Shown here: positions 16,101 through 21,642 of the stretch, piece after piece
Position numbering within the stretch: position 1 is the first letter of the stretch
Layout of the letters: the number at the start of each line of letters is the position of its first letter
Origin: a virus
IMG/VR virus record: IMGVR_UViG_3300042691_051980
Coordinates: 1-21,642 of that record
Direction: 5' to 3' (one strand)
Length of the DNA: 21,642 nucleotides
Made by a program: the position numbers and the translations under genes
Notes under the pieces: generated by a model
Seen by the model: only the letters and a program-made list of their open reading frames with translations
The model's database searches: none
What the model was told of the DNA's origin: nothing

Positions 16101-17915
16101 ACCTTACAGAAGGAAATACCTAGCGAAATTTTAGATTTTGCAATTTATGGTAATAAATCTGAGGAGGGACAAAGTGTTTTTGTCAAAACAACACTCAATC
16201 CAATTGCAGCTTCTGGAGAGATTGTAATAACCCAAGATTTTATTGATATAGTTCAACTATATTCCCCCGAATTAGTCCCGGGTCAATATGGATATGTAAT
16301 CATAGAAACAACAACTCCCCATAATCTTGAAGCTGGCGACAATGTAACAATTGTGGGAAGTATACCTGAGATGAATGGTAGATTTAATGTTTTAAGTGTT
16401 TTATCTTCAACTGAATTTAAAATACCAATTGCACTTCAATCTCTCTGGAGCGGAGTTTTAATAGGAACGTCACCAAATAGACTGTATGTGGATACTTCGG
16501 TTTATTTGAACCAGAGAATAACCGGTGCGGGTGGCATAGATATTTATGTAGGAGGAAGACTTATAGGTACAGCCGAAGCAGGAGACAGCCTTTACAACAC
16601 GGCAAATCAAATAACCGGATCCATAAATTCATTAAGAACATATCCGGACTATTTTGCTTCATGTGTAGATCCGGAAAATGATCCTGCTATTATAACTATT
16701 TTTGCTCCATCCGAACTTGGAGCTGAACAAAATGGTGTTACTCTTTCAGTGGAAACTACCGGAATATTAACTATCCAATCCATAGATTCACAATTGAGCG
16801 GTGGTGTGTCTCCAACGGAGACATATGAATTTTGGTCAGAAAACAATCCGGATTACCCGAACGACAATCTTAAATTTTGGGGAACAAAAAATATAGATTG
16901 GCAGATATTTAATGATAACACATGGGAAGATGGCTATGCCCACACTTGGTTTGATTTTGAATACAATAACGATTGGCTCGGTGGGTTTGAATTGCACAGC
17001 ATTGGAAGTGGTGATAACGTGAAGATATCAACAGCAAATGAATCCTTCCCATTCCCAGTAGGTGTGACTTTCGGATCCTCCGATGTACTAACCCTACAGA
17101 ACGTTGCAGATGCCCTTAATAATTCATCAGATCCAAATATAACAAATTTCTATTATAGGGTTATCCCAACAGATAGTGGTTCTTTATCCCCAATTAATGG
17201 TCCAATTAATCTTGAGTTTCTTGACAATCCTTTAACGACAAGCTCATTTCCACCTCCGCCTTCACTGATAGGGGGAAGTCCTTTATTAACGGTTAATTTT
17301 GGATACACTGGAGGAACTCCTATAACGACAACAACCAGTACTACAACAACCAGTACTACAACAACTAGTACTACAACAACTAGTACTACAACAACTAGTA
17401 CTACAACAACTAGTACATCATCCACGACTACCACCACAACTATACCAGTTTTATGTGGTTTACCAAGTGGTACAGCTGTTTATGTTCCTCCACCAACTAC
17501 AACTACAACCACAACAACTACAACAAGTACAACCACGACTACAACAACAGCGCCTCCAACTAATTCACAAATATCGAATAATTGGACATCTAATATTTCT
17601 GGAATTTTTAATGTCGAGGTTCAAATAGGGTCAGGATCATGGGTTACTGTTTATACTTCATCCTTCCAGACAATTACACCAGGAAGCAATTTGAATTTCT
17701 TCCAGGGTTATTACCCTGGATCTAACCCACAGACTGGGAATTCTTTCAGAATTACAATATCTTCAGCTTCTGGTATATCAGTATTCCGTAAGATTCAAAT
17801 GTTCCAGGGAAGCACAAGTACCCAAGGATTCTTTTCAAATATTAGTTCCGGCACATGGAGAGCAACAACATTCTCCTCAGGCACACAATACAATTTAATT
17901 ATAAGTATTACATAA
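13140..17915 (+). CDS. Giant mosaic wedge/fibre protein, gp7/gpI-like N-terminal half, 1591 residues
   Basis: Very large baseplate protein. Residues 280-400 contain YERRLIVEDV and, at 365-392, FPYIGSYKGLINALKFFGYQ followed by DLRIKEYW, resembling the P2 gpI/tail protein I phrase (small residues, then a helix leading to a Gly-aromatic turn), as expected for the gene after gp6. Further domains: about 603-712 a cupredoxin-like sheet lacking copper ligands; about 814-850 an SH3/Tudor-like segment (GDRVFVKILEIFGTVVAVNY); about 880-930 an Ig-like strand pair (YTGKYRVTCNTYDGF); about 1056-1100 a recurring phage module (HNLEAGDNVTIVG, MNGRFNVLSVLSSTEF). From residue 1396 two Thr/Ser tracts flank a short linker with one Cys and the last 105 residues are a Ser/Gly/Thr-rich beta domain. 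It probably combines the gp7 wedge arm with fibre attachment. The gp7 assignment is inference from order and a weak motif. Confidence 0.6.
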   Translation: MANINLNFYNKSGNPLNFNYIGPTGPTPLDLKFVYFRSANTNNNGDLLITESTNDYTFTFNIEDVSKNNLTSWNTECADFIDKGAFVYLNGNVAGGGGFKALIESSTIVGGDLVLVLPKSGYSGQSIISLESRIFFNASYENRPGGYFKGNIYFDPVSIDLYENEQIFIVQKFYDGTDYVYGLPHTEFFSATGPGKWRTRWYNDNYGNIDISDIIFTYKIEESLAGGDGQPLIVNYPNIAIPVDLDPADTYYTGGVIQTTNITSSALGLNVALNSTEGYDEVYERRLIVEDVTTETPSTVLIIDFYGEIVGEDERFKVLLENLGRAFYNSDSIILRDHDPKEPLPNFEEINEKRKELLITGEEIFPYIGSYKGLINALKFFGYQDLRIKEYWLNLNFRSLKLESALQQNQNFLNAIKAQQKQGYSQSYVIGDVLDNPNSGKYRMTQTYGPDKDGNYVLDVSSEETLIPSRSYKKTSLFGLYYDLNKVTDEVDEYGYPIVVDAFKFTQEEVLIKIFGLKERLKRDYLPLNARIIDITGEGVYFAVYNTRSWTDFMGRCDVELGFEYDFYPNPDFGFIEDLRNFTTRPSQIAPQVPSSYFDIYSTTVTVQGGTGSALFFSGGLPYGSTGSNPTITLKAGSTYYFNMIDSSGYNYDLTFTTDPLLTKVDPVGIINNGATGDRTITWYINPQQTTPVYYYSSVNKTLLNGVVNIISDTISDLGNSVDPLINAQQYTSGQNEQFIQSIENFYNLKQNGEIIELGDGIYDPPAYIDPITGQLYEVPIGMPVILEMFPDRWEWDELNINWDGLLIPVFSMGDRVFVKILEIFGTVVAVNYSGGTYDVLLDGFAVVVTYGENDLFSSKQNFSILNWKNIDFSNIFEIEWIIDKITTESGSPYHFEFRGSIVDFYKLAHFIPYTGKYRVTCNTYDGFNYKTSVIKNGIIVVEPKTVDIDSWTRFREVEYYLYDNVTRSWDDYDSIWEYPAEGKDLVTLQKEIPSEILDFAIYGNKSEEGQSVFVKTTLNPIAASGEIVITQDFIDIVQLYSPELVPGQYGYVIIETTTPHNLEAGDNVTIVGSIPEMNGRFNVLSVLSSTEFKIPIALQSLWSGVLIGTSPNRLYVDTSVYLNQRITGAGGIDIYVGGRLIGTAEAGDSLYNTANQITGSINSLRTYPDYFASCVDPENDPAIITIFAPSELGAEQNGVTLSVETTGILTIQSIDSQLSGGVSPTETYEFWSENNPDYPNDNLKFWGTKNIDWQIFNDNTWEDGYAHTWFDFEYNNDWLGGFELHSIGSGDNVKISTANESFPFPVGVTFGSSDVLTLQNVADALNNSSDPNITNFYYRVIPTDSGSLSPINGPINLEFLDNPLTTSSFPPPPSLIGGSPLLTVNFGYTGGTPITTTTSTTTTSTTTTSTTTTSTTTTSTTTTSTSSTTTTTTIPVLCGLPSGTAVYVPPPTTTTTTTTTTSTTTTTTTAPPTNSQISNNWTSNISGIFNVEVQIGSGSWVTVYTSSFQTITPGSNLNFFQGYYPGSNPQTGNSFRITISSASGISVFRKIQMFQGSTSTQGFFSNISSGTWRATTFSSGTQYNLIISIT
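14946..15275 (+). other. Cupredoxin-like domain within the giant wedge protein, copper ligands absent
   Basis: Residues 603-712 show TVTVQGGTGSALFFSGG, then TITLKAGSTYYFNMIDSSGY, NYDLTF, a G-x-x-x-x-G-x-x-G-D loop and finally PVYYYSSVNKTLLNGVVNI. In cupredoxin-like phage and bacterial domains the comparable positions read gHPLxF and YYYC-x-x-H-x-x-M. Here His is Tyr, Cys is Ser, His is Asn or Lys and Met is Leu, so the sheet seems kept but the copper site lost. Confidence 0.55.
17325..17441 (+). repeat. 15-bp minisatellite encoding TTTTS units
   Basis: Six units of a 15-base repeat (consensus ACTACAACAACTAGT, with ACC or ACG at few positions) encode Thr4-Ser repeats, followed by Thr-Ser-Ser-Thr6. 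The near-identical codons in the last four units suggest recent slippage. Such Thr/Ser runs are flexible, extended and typical O-glycosylation substrates. Confidence 0.95.
17496..17549 (+). repeat. Second poly-Thr tract in the giant protein
   Basis: Ten Thr, one Ser and seven Thr codons, in mixed ACA/ACT/ACC/ACG order, so the tract is maintained at protein level rather than as a DNA repeat. It joins the VPPP segment to APPTN and the C-terminal beta domain. Confidence 0.9.
17701..17720. other. GC-rich hairpin in the giant wedge gene
   Basis: TCCAGGGT pairs perfectly with ACCCTGGA around the loop TATT. It lies in the codons for FFQGYYPGS near the 3' end of the gene and is not followed by a T tract. 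Confidence 0.75.
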
Positions 17916-17954
17916 TATTATTGAGGAAATTATGAAATTTAAAAACAATAAAAA

Positions 17955-18554
17955 ATGACGGTAACTATAACAATAACATCACCTGGAGCAGATACTGGAC
18001 CATTTGATTTATACCACAATTTAAACGGATTTTCTACAGCATTTGAAACATCGGTTCCCAAATCATCTTTAACTTCCGGATATCTTTCAAATCTTGTTCC
18101 TGATGGAGCCACTATCATTAGGGTTCAATCAACAGGAACATGTACAAATTATATAGATCTGGCAATATCAGGAGTACCAGCCACAACGACAACGACAACG
18201 ACAACAACCACAACTGCAGCTCCAGTCATTATACCGGTTGAATGGAACCTCTCGAATGCCACAGGTTCAACCGTGACTTCCAGAGAACTTAAATTTTATA
18301 AAAATGGTTCACTAATACAATTAATAACCTCAGATGGAACCGGAACAATAAATTATGCGTTAAATGACACCATAAGGGTAACAATCGAAATCAATCTCTC
18401 ACCTTTGGGAAATCAGAATTTATCAATCTATGACCAGTCTTTTAATACTGTTTTTGTAGACAGCTCCGGATCGAATTCTCTATTGGATAGTGGGAATATA
18501 CTTTTAGATTCATTAAGTGGAATAACTGATCTTTATGTTTATGGAGATTACTAA
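17955..18554 (+). CDS. Two-domain adhesin-like protein with a poly-Thr linker
   Basis: The 199-residue protein has two small beta domains. The first (about 1-74) reads MTVTITITSPGADTGPFDLY, with VPDGATIIRVQSTGTCTN near its end; its edge-strand periodicity and G-x-C-T-N turn suggest a tail-fibre module. Eleven Thr residues (77-87) and AAP form a linker, after which a second domain (EWNLSNATGSTVTSRELKFY, then LSIYDQSFNTVFVDSSGS) resembles the C-terminal part of the giant wedge protein in general character. There is no signal peptide or membrane segment. It lies 39 bases after the giant gene and its last 20 bases overlap the glycosyltransferase gene. A receptor-binding or decoration protein is the best guess; the fold has not been confirmed. 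Confidence 0.6.
   Translation: MTVTITITSPGADTGPFDLYHNLNGFSTAFETSVPKSSLTSGYLSNLVPDGATIIRVQSTGTCTNYIDLAISGVPATTTTTTTTTTTAAPVIIPVEWNLSNATGSTVTSRELKFYKNGSLIQLITSDGTGTINYALNDTIRVTIEINLSPLGNQNLSIYDQSFNTVFVDSSGSNSLLDSGNILLDSLSGITDLYVYGDY
18183..18215 (+). repeat. Poly-Thr tract in the adhesin-like gene
   Basis: Eleven consecutive Thr codons, starting as an ACA-ACG alternation (6-base repeat) and ending with ACA, ACC and ACT. It is followed by Ala-Ala-Pro, like the Ala-Pro-Pro after the second tract of the preceding gene. Confidence 0.9.
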
Positions 18555-19536
18555 AATCAATAAAAAAATAATATTTTTATCCGTTCAGCCGGATAATCAA
18601 TATTTTAATTGGCAGGTTGAAGTCCTTATTAATAATGCAATTCAGAAGGGAATAAACCCGAACTGGATAGAGATACTTTTTGTATATAAGGATTGTCCAT
18701 CCAATGATTCCTTGGATCTTGCATCAAGGTACCCACTAGTAAGGTTTTTTTTCTATAAGGAAAAGAACGAGGATAACTTCGGATATATTCCAATATTAAG
18801 ACCGGACGCTCTTATTCAACATTTTGATAGATTTCCTAGTTTGTCTAAGGAAATAATCTTTTACCATGATTCCGATATTATTTTTAAGGAACTTCCTGAT
18901 TTTAATCTTTTGATAAATGATGATGTTTGGTATTTAAGCGATACTGTCTCCTATATTGGAGCTGATTATATAAAATCAAAATCAGATTCATTACTGACTG
19001 AAATGTGTGAAATAGCTGGTATATCCAGGGAACTTGTTGAAAAAAATAATATGAATTCAGGGGGAGCGCAATATCTTATGAAAAATATAGATTCTTCATA
19101 TTGGAAGGATGTGAAGAAAGTCACTCTGGATCTCTATAAATTCATGTTAAAGAGGGAAATGGATGAAAGAAATTCAATGGGCGAAAATATACCGGTAGAT
19201 TATAATCCCATCCAAAAATGGTGTGCTGATATGTGGGGGGTTTTGTGGTGTGCATTGAAGAGAGGTAATGAAATTAGTATATCTAGCGAACTTGGATTCA
19301 GCTGGGGATGCTCTGAAGGAATGGATGAGTGGAACAGATATAAAATCATGCATAATGCTGGTGTTGTAGATAGTAGGGATGGAACAATTTTTTATAAGGG
19401 TGATTATATAAATAAGTCACCCTGGGATGAAAATTTTGAAAAAATGAATAAGAACCATAATAGCTACAATTACGTGGAAGCTATATTATACGCAAAAAAA
19501 ATGAGGGAAATTTACATTATTCCACAGCATATTTAG
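18535..19536 (+). CDS. GT-A-fold glycosyltransferase-like protein
   Basis: Predicted nucleotide-sugar transferase. The protein starts with a Rossmann-like beta strand (KKIIFLSVQPDNQYFNWQVE), and has a likely donor-site D-x-D, YHDSDIIF with Asp112 and Asp114. Later conserved-looking segments are NSGGAQYLMKN (174-184), DMWGVLWCALKRG (232-244), and MHNAGVVDS (272-280) followed by FYKGDYINKSPW (286-297), resembling acceptor/metal-site segments in which a His follows the last strand. No membrane segment is present, so it should be cytosolic. The start ATG at 18535 overlaps the adhesin-like gene by 20 bases; ATG 18541 is an equally plausible start. Its position among fibre genes suggests sugar addition to phage fibres, or host-surface or DNA modification. 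Substrate is unknown; the family is inferred from the D-x-D and fold-like pattern. Confidence 0.75.
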   Translation: MFMEITKINKKIIFLSVQPDNQYFNWQVEVLINNAIQKGINPNWIEILFVYKDCPSNDSLDLASRYPLVRFFFYKEKNEDNFGYIPILRPDALIQHFDRFPSLSKEIIFYHDSDIIFKELPDFNLLINDDVWYLSDTVSYIGADYIKSKSDSLLTEMCEIAGISRELVEKNNMNSGGAQYLMKNIDSSYWKDVKKVTLDLYKFMLKREMDERNSMGENIPVDYNPIQKWCADMWGVLWCALKRGNEISISSELGFSWGCSEGMDEWNRYKIMHNAGVVDSRDGTIFYKGDYINKSPWDENFEKMNKNHNSYNYVEAILYAKKMREIYIIPQHI

Positions 19537-19539
19537 TTA

Positions 19540-19548
19540 GATATATAG
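19540..19548 (+). promoter_or_regulatory. Possible promoter motif GATATATAG
   Basis: GATATATAG occurs in the 28-base gap 19537-19564, 25 bases before the next start, identical to 6953-6961. A short A/T-rich motif can recur by chance, so this is weak. Confidence 0.2.
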
Positions 19549-19564
19549 AAAAAAAGAATCATAG

Positions 19565-21370
19565 ATGGCTGATGTTATTCTTGGTATTAATCAGGGTGAT
19601 TATATTTACTATTTAGACGAAAGCACGGGGAATGACTCCAGGGATTGGTGGTTCCAGGGTGGAACACCAACCGGTGGGACCGCATTTGCTCCATCTGTGA
19701 GATATCTTGGTGTAAACGTGGATGGATATGACACGAAGCTGATAGCTTCTTTAGGTGTTGTAAGTAGAACAGCGTATAAGGAGGGAATTATTGTTGTTTA
19801 TCCTGAAACATTCGATATAGATTTTACTGTAACCCCATCATCACAAAATATGAGTCAGTTAGCTCTTTATTCCGCTACCGGTCAAACAGGTAGCGGAATC
19901 AATAACTATCTTTGGACTTCAATACCTGGAATAGGAAGTACATCTGGTCCGCTATTACAAACTTTTTCATACACTGCGAATGATTGGTTCCAGATTACTG
20001 GAACATATACTGGCTTACCAAATTCATCCTTCGTTGGTAGTCCCACATTTTCTGCATATAGTGATGCCGGGAACTTTGATACAGTAAATAAATCTATAAC
20101 TTACTTTAAATTAGGACCAGAGGAAAGTGTAAATTATGCTGATTCTGGAACATATGCAACCTCAGGAATATATTATGATCCCCAGATAATGAGCATAGAC
20201 ACCTCCGCTATACCTTCAATAGGTGGAAGTAACATAATTTTGAGGTTTGATCAATCATCTTACTCACCTAAATGGGATAATTCAGCATTTCATTCAACAT
20301 CAGAAATCGTGTTCTTTTTCCCTAATAATCAGGATTTGAACGTTTCATCAAATAAATTCCAAATAATTTTGAACGGATCGGCATTAGATCAATTAGCAGT
20401 AGCTGAGGGGTATCCAATGAAAACAGCTAATAATGAGATGGATCAGGGAAATTATATAAGTCCAGGTTTCGTAAGTTCTAACATGTATGACTCTTTTGTT
20501 GTTACTGATTATGTTACATCCGGAAGTGGGAGCAGTATTTCGGGTATTTCTTCATTTATAGGATCAAATAGAGACTGGAGTAATGATGCAATTTTAGGAT
20601 ATCTACAAAATGAACATTATTTTTCAGGATCATCTAAATTTATTGAAAATGGAGGATATGGAGGTAAAAAAGCACCATTGCAGGATTTAGTGTCGGTTCA
20701 GGCATACAATTCATCAATAGCAGGATATAATTGGAGTGGAACGGGAGGTTCCCCTCCTGCTAATTTACATGGGGTTTGCGTTCCATCAAGTTATTTTTTT
20801 GATGTTGTGTATGGAGATAGTTTTCCAGATGTTGATATCAATGTAGTTTTAAGGAACACATCAAATACAATAATTAGTTCATTCACTGTGATACTATCAA
20901 GTGGAGGATCTTTAGGAAATAGTTATGATGGATATTTAATATTAGCACAGGATACAGGATTTAACACATTCGACGGAATAGCAACATTAATTAATAACGA
21001 AATAACTTCGCAGGGATTGAATACAAATATTGTTGTGGAATCTCAGGACTATTGGGCTCCCTATGAAAATGGTGGAAATGAATTAAGTCCAAGATATGAT
21101 AAAAACTCATTTCACGGGCTGAGAGTTAATATTTTAGAACCTAATATAGGAGGAAACATTTTGAATAGCGTATCGATGGAATGGGGAAGTGGATATAACT
21201 CAATAATGTCATCCATAGCAATATTGGGTAATGATTATAAAACGCTATCTAGACCCTTTGCTTCAGCTACAACATCAACAACAAGATCTTGGACGGGATT
21301 AAGAAATCCAATAGTTAGACCAGGAACAGGAACATATTTCAAAGGATTTAAAATAGGAGGACAATTATAA
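19565..21370 (+). CDS. Unrecognised 601-residue fibre-like structural protein
   Basis: Not recognised by family. It is beta-rich and enriched in Gly, Ser, Thr, Asn and Tyr, with few charged residues, which is typical of phage fibre and tail-surface proteins. Visible blocks include ADVILGINQGDYIYYLDES at the N-terminus, a segment of YPETFDIDFTVTPSSQNMSQ near residue 80, FFFPNNQDLNVSSNKFQIIL near 250, and near the C-terminus a GTGTYFKGFKIGGQL tail. DUF-like or lectin-like identification would need structure prediction. The gene follows a 28-base gap after the glycosyltransferase and is followed six bases later by the propeller-like gene. A short ATTCCGCTACC inverted repeat lies inside it. Likely a fibre, spike or receptor-binding component, by composition and neighbourhood. 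Confidence 0.6.
   Translation: MADVILGINQGDYIYYLDESTGNDSRDWWFQGGTPTGGTAFAPSVRYLGVNVDGYDTKLIASLGVVSRTAYKEGIIVVYPETFDIDFTVTPSSQNMSQLALYSATGQTGSGINNYLWTSIPGIGSTSGPLLQTFSYTANDWFQITGTYTGLPNSSFVGSPTFSAYSDAGNFDTVNKSITYFKLGPEESVNYADSGTYATSGIYYDPQIMSIDTSAIPSIGGSNIILRFDQSSYSPKWDNSAFHSTSEIVFFFPNNQDLNVSSNKFQIILNGSALDQLAVAEGYPMKTANNEMDQGNYISPGFVSSNMYDSFVVTDYVTSGSGSSISGISSFIGSNRDWSNDAILGYLQNEHYFSGSSKFIENGGYGGKKAPLQDLVSVQAYNSSIAGYNWSGTGGSPPANLHGVCVPSSYFFDVVYGDSFPDVDINVVLRNTSNTIISSFTVILSSGGSLGNSYDGYLILAQDTGFNTFDGIATLINNEITSQGLNTNIVVESQDYWAPYENGGNELSPRYDKNSFHGLRVNILEPNIGGNILNSVSMEWGSGYNSIMSSIAILGNDYKTLSRPFASATTSTTRSWTGLRNPIVRPGTGTYFKGFKIGGQL
19869..19899. other. Perfect 11-bp inverted repeat in the fibre-like gene
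   Basis: ATTCCGCTACC (19869-19879) and GGTAGCGGAAT (19889-19899) are perfect complements around a nine-base loop. The stem is far richer in G+C than the surroundings and lies in the codons for YSATGQTGSGIN. No T tract follows. Confidence 0.85.
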
Positions 21371-21376
21371 TATAAA

Positions 21377-21642
21377 ATGGCAAGTTATACAGTTACAGTT
21401 AATCAAATAGCCCTAGATTCTGATTTTTTTGCATGGGGTTCAGGACAGGATTTAAGAAGATTTAATGGGGATAGTTGGGAATATTACAATTATCAAAATT
21501 CTGCTGTTCCAAGTGGTTCCCCTTATTTTCTGGATACTAGATGCATTTCTATTGATAATGAGGATAAAGCTTGGGTTGGTTGTGCTCAAGGACCAACTTC
21601 AGGATTAAACGAAGTTGCAATTTTTTATATAGAAACAAATAA
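21377..21642 (+). CDS. Beta-propeller-like fibre protein (3' truncated)
   Basis: Only the first 88 codons are in the window; the reading frame stays open to the right edge. It starts at ATG 21377, six bases after the previous stop. The visible part reads MASYTVTVNQIALDS, then RRFNGDSWEYYNYQNSAVPS, TRCISIDNEDKAWVGCA and QGPTSGLNEVAIF. The alternation of FNGDSW, a Y-x-x-x-NS-x-VPS turn and ISID-x-x-x-x-AWVG-C matches the two-component-regulator propeller (Reg_prop-type) blade, which normally reads Y-[DN]-G-x-x-W ... IAID-x-x-G-x-x-W-[IV]-G-T. In a phage such a propeller is likely a fibre or receptor-binding module. Full length and number of blades cannot be seen. Confidence 0.6.
   Translation, partial: MASYTVTVNQIALDSDFFAWGSGQDLRRFNGDSWEYYNYQNSAVPSGSPYFLDTRCISIDNEDKAWVGCAQGPTSGLNEVAIFYIETN

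Noticed and set aside
17153-17437. Minus-strand reading frame with long Val runs.
   Set aside because: It is the antisense of the Thr tract of the giant gene and has no independent start context or homology.
18535-18554. Possible frameshift fusion of the adhesin-like and glycosyltransferase genes.
   Set aside because: The overlap has a proper ATG at each of 18535 and 18541, and both proteins look complete; simple overlap is the better reading.
1-21642. Stop-codon reassignment, which occurs in some large phages.
   Set aside because: Complete genes end in TAA, TAG (2045-2047, 19534-19536) and TGA (6922-6924, 10349-10351) at natural positions, with the next start just after; the standard code explains all reading frames.
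1-21642. tRNA genes, integrase, insertion-sequence ends or attachment sites.
   Set aside because: No cloverleaf, transposase motif or terminal repeat was seen; gaps are too short to hold them apart from 6925-7003 and 10352-10501, both accounted for.

Overview
The window is one all-plus-strand block of late structural genes from a large contractile-tailed phage (myovirus). It is A+T-rich (about one third G+C by eye), densely packed (gaps of 2 to 40 bases, two overlaps) and written in the standard code with TAA, TAG and TGA stops. Almost no start has a Shine-Dalgarno sequence; leaders are A/T-rich instead. This, with heavy AGA/AGG and ATA use, suggests a Bacteroidota host, but that is inference. 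The presence of an S1-domain protein, an amidoligase-like enzyme and a glycosyltransferase inside the structural genes suggests a jumbo phage.

Layout. 1-6924: baseplate hub module, namely a left-truncated LysM-like (gp53-type) protein, a gp27/gpD-type hub, a tube-initiator-like protein with a 10-unit Pro/Gly-rich 23-residue repeat, a gp5-type spike without lysozyme, and an unrecognised 604-residue protein. 6925-7003: short A/T-rich gap with a candidate promoter. 7004-10351: an inserted three-gene unit (S1-domain protein, amidoligase fused to a pentapeptide-like beta-helix, and a possible connector/neck protein), closed by a strong rho-independent terminator at 10399-10428 and followed by a second candidate promoter. 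10502-17915: baseplate wedge module (gp25-like, gp6/J-like, a small unrecognised protein, and a 1591-residue mosaic protein with a gp7/gpI-like N-terminal part and fibre-like C-terminal part). 17955-21642: adhesin/fibre region with a poly-Thr-linked two-domain protein, a GT-A-like glycosyltransferase, an unrecognised 601-residue fibre-like protein and the beginning of a beta-propeller-like protein.

The order LysM, hub, spike, gp25, gp6/J, gp7/I, fibre matches that of contractile tails and extracellular contractile injection systems, which strengthens individual calls whose sequence signal is weak. The most interesting points are: the S1 plus amidoligase-beta-helix pair embedded in the baseplate cluster; a cupredoxin-like domain in the wedge protein that appears to have lost its copper ligands; and a glycosyltransferase directly downstream of proteins with mucin-like Thr/Ser tracts, which suggests (unproven) O-glycosylation of the phage's own fibres. 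Three strong hairpins inside coding sequence are unexplained.
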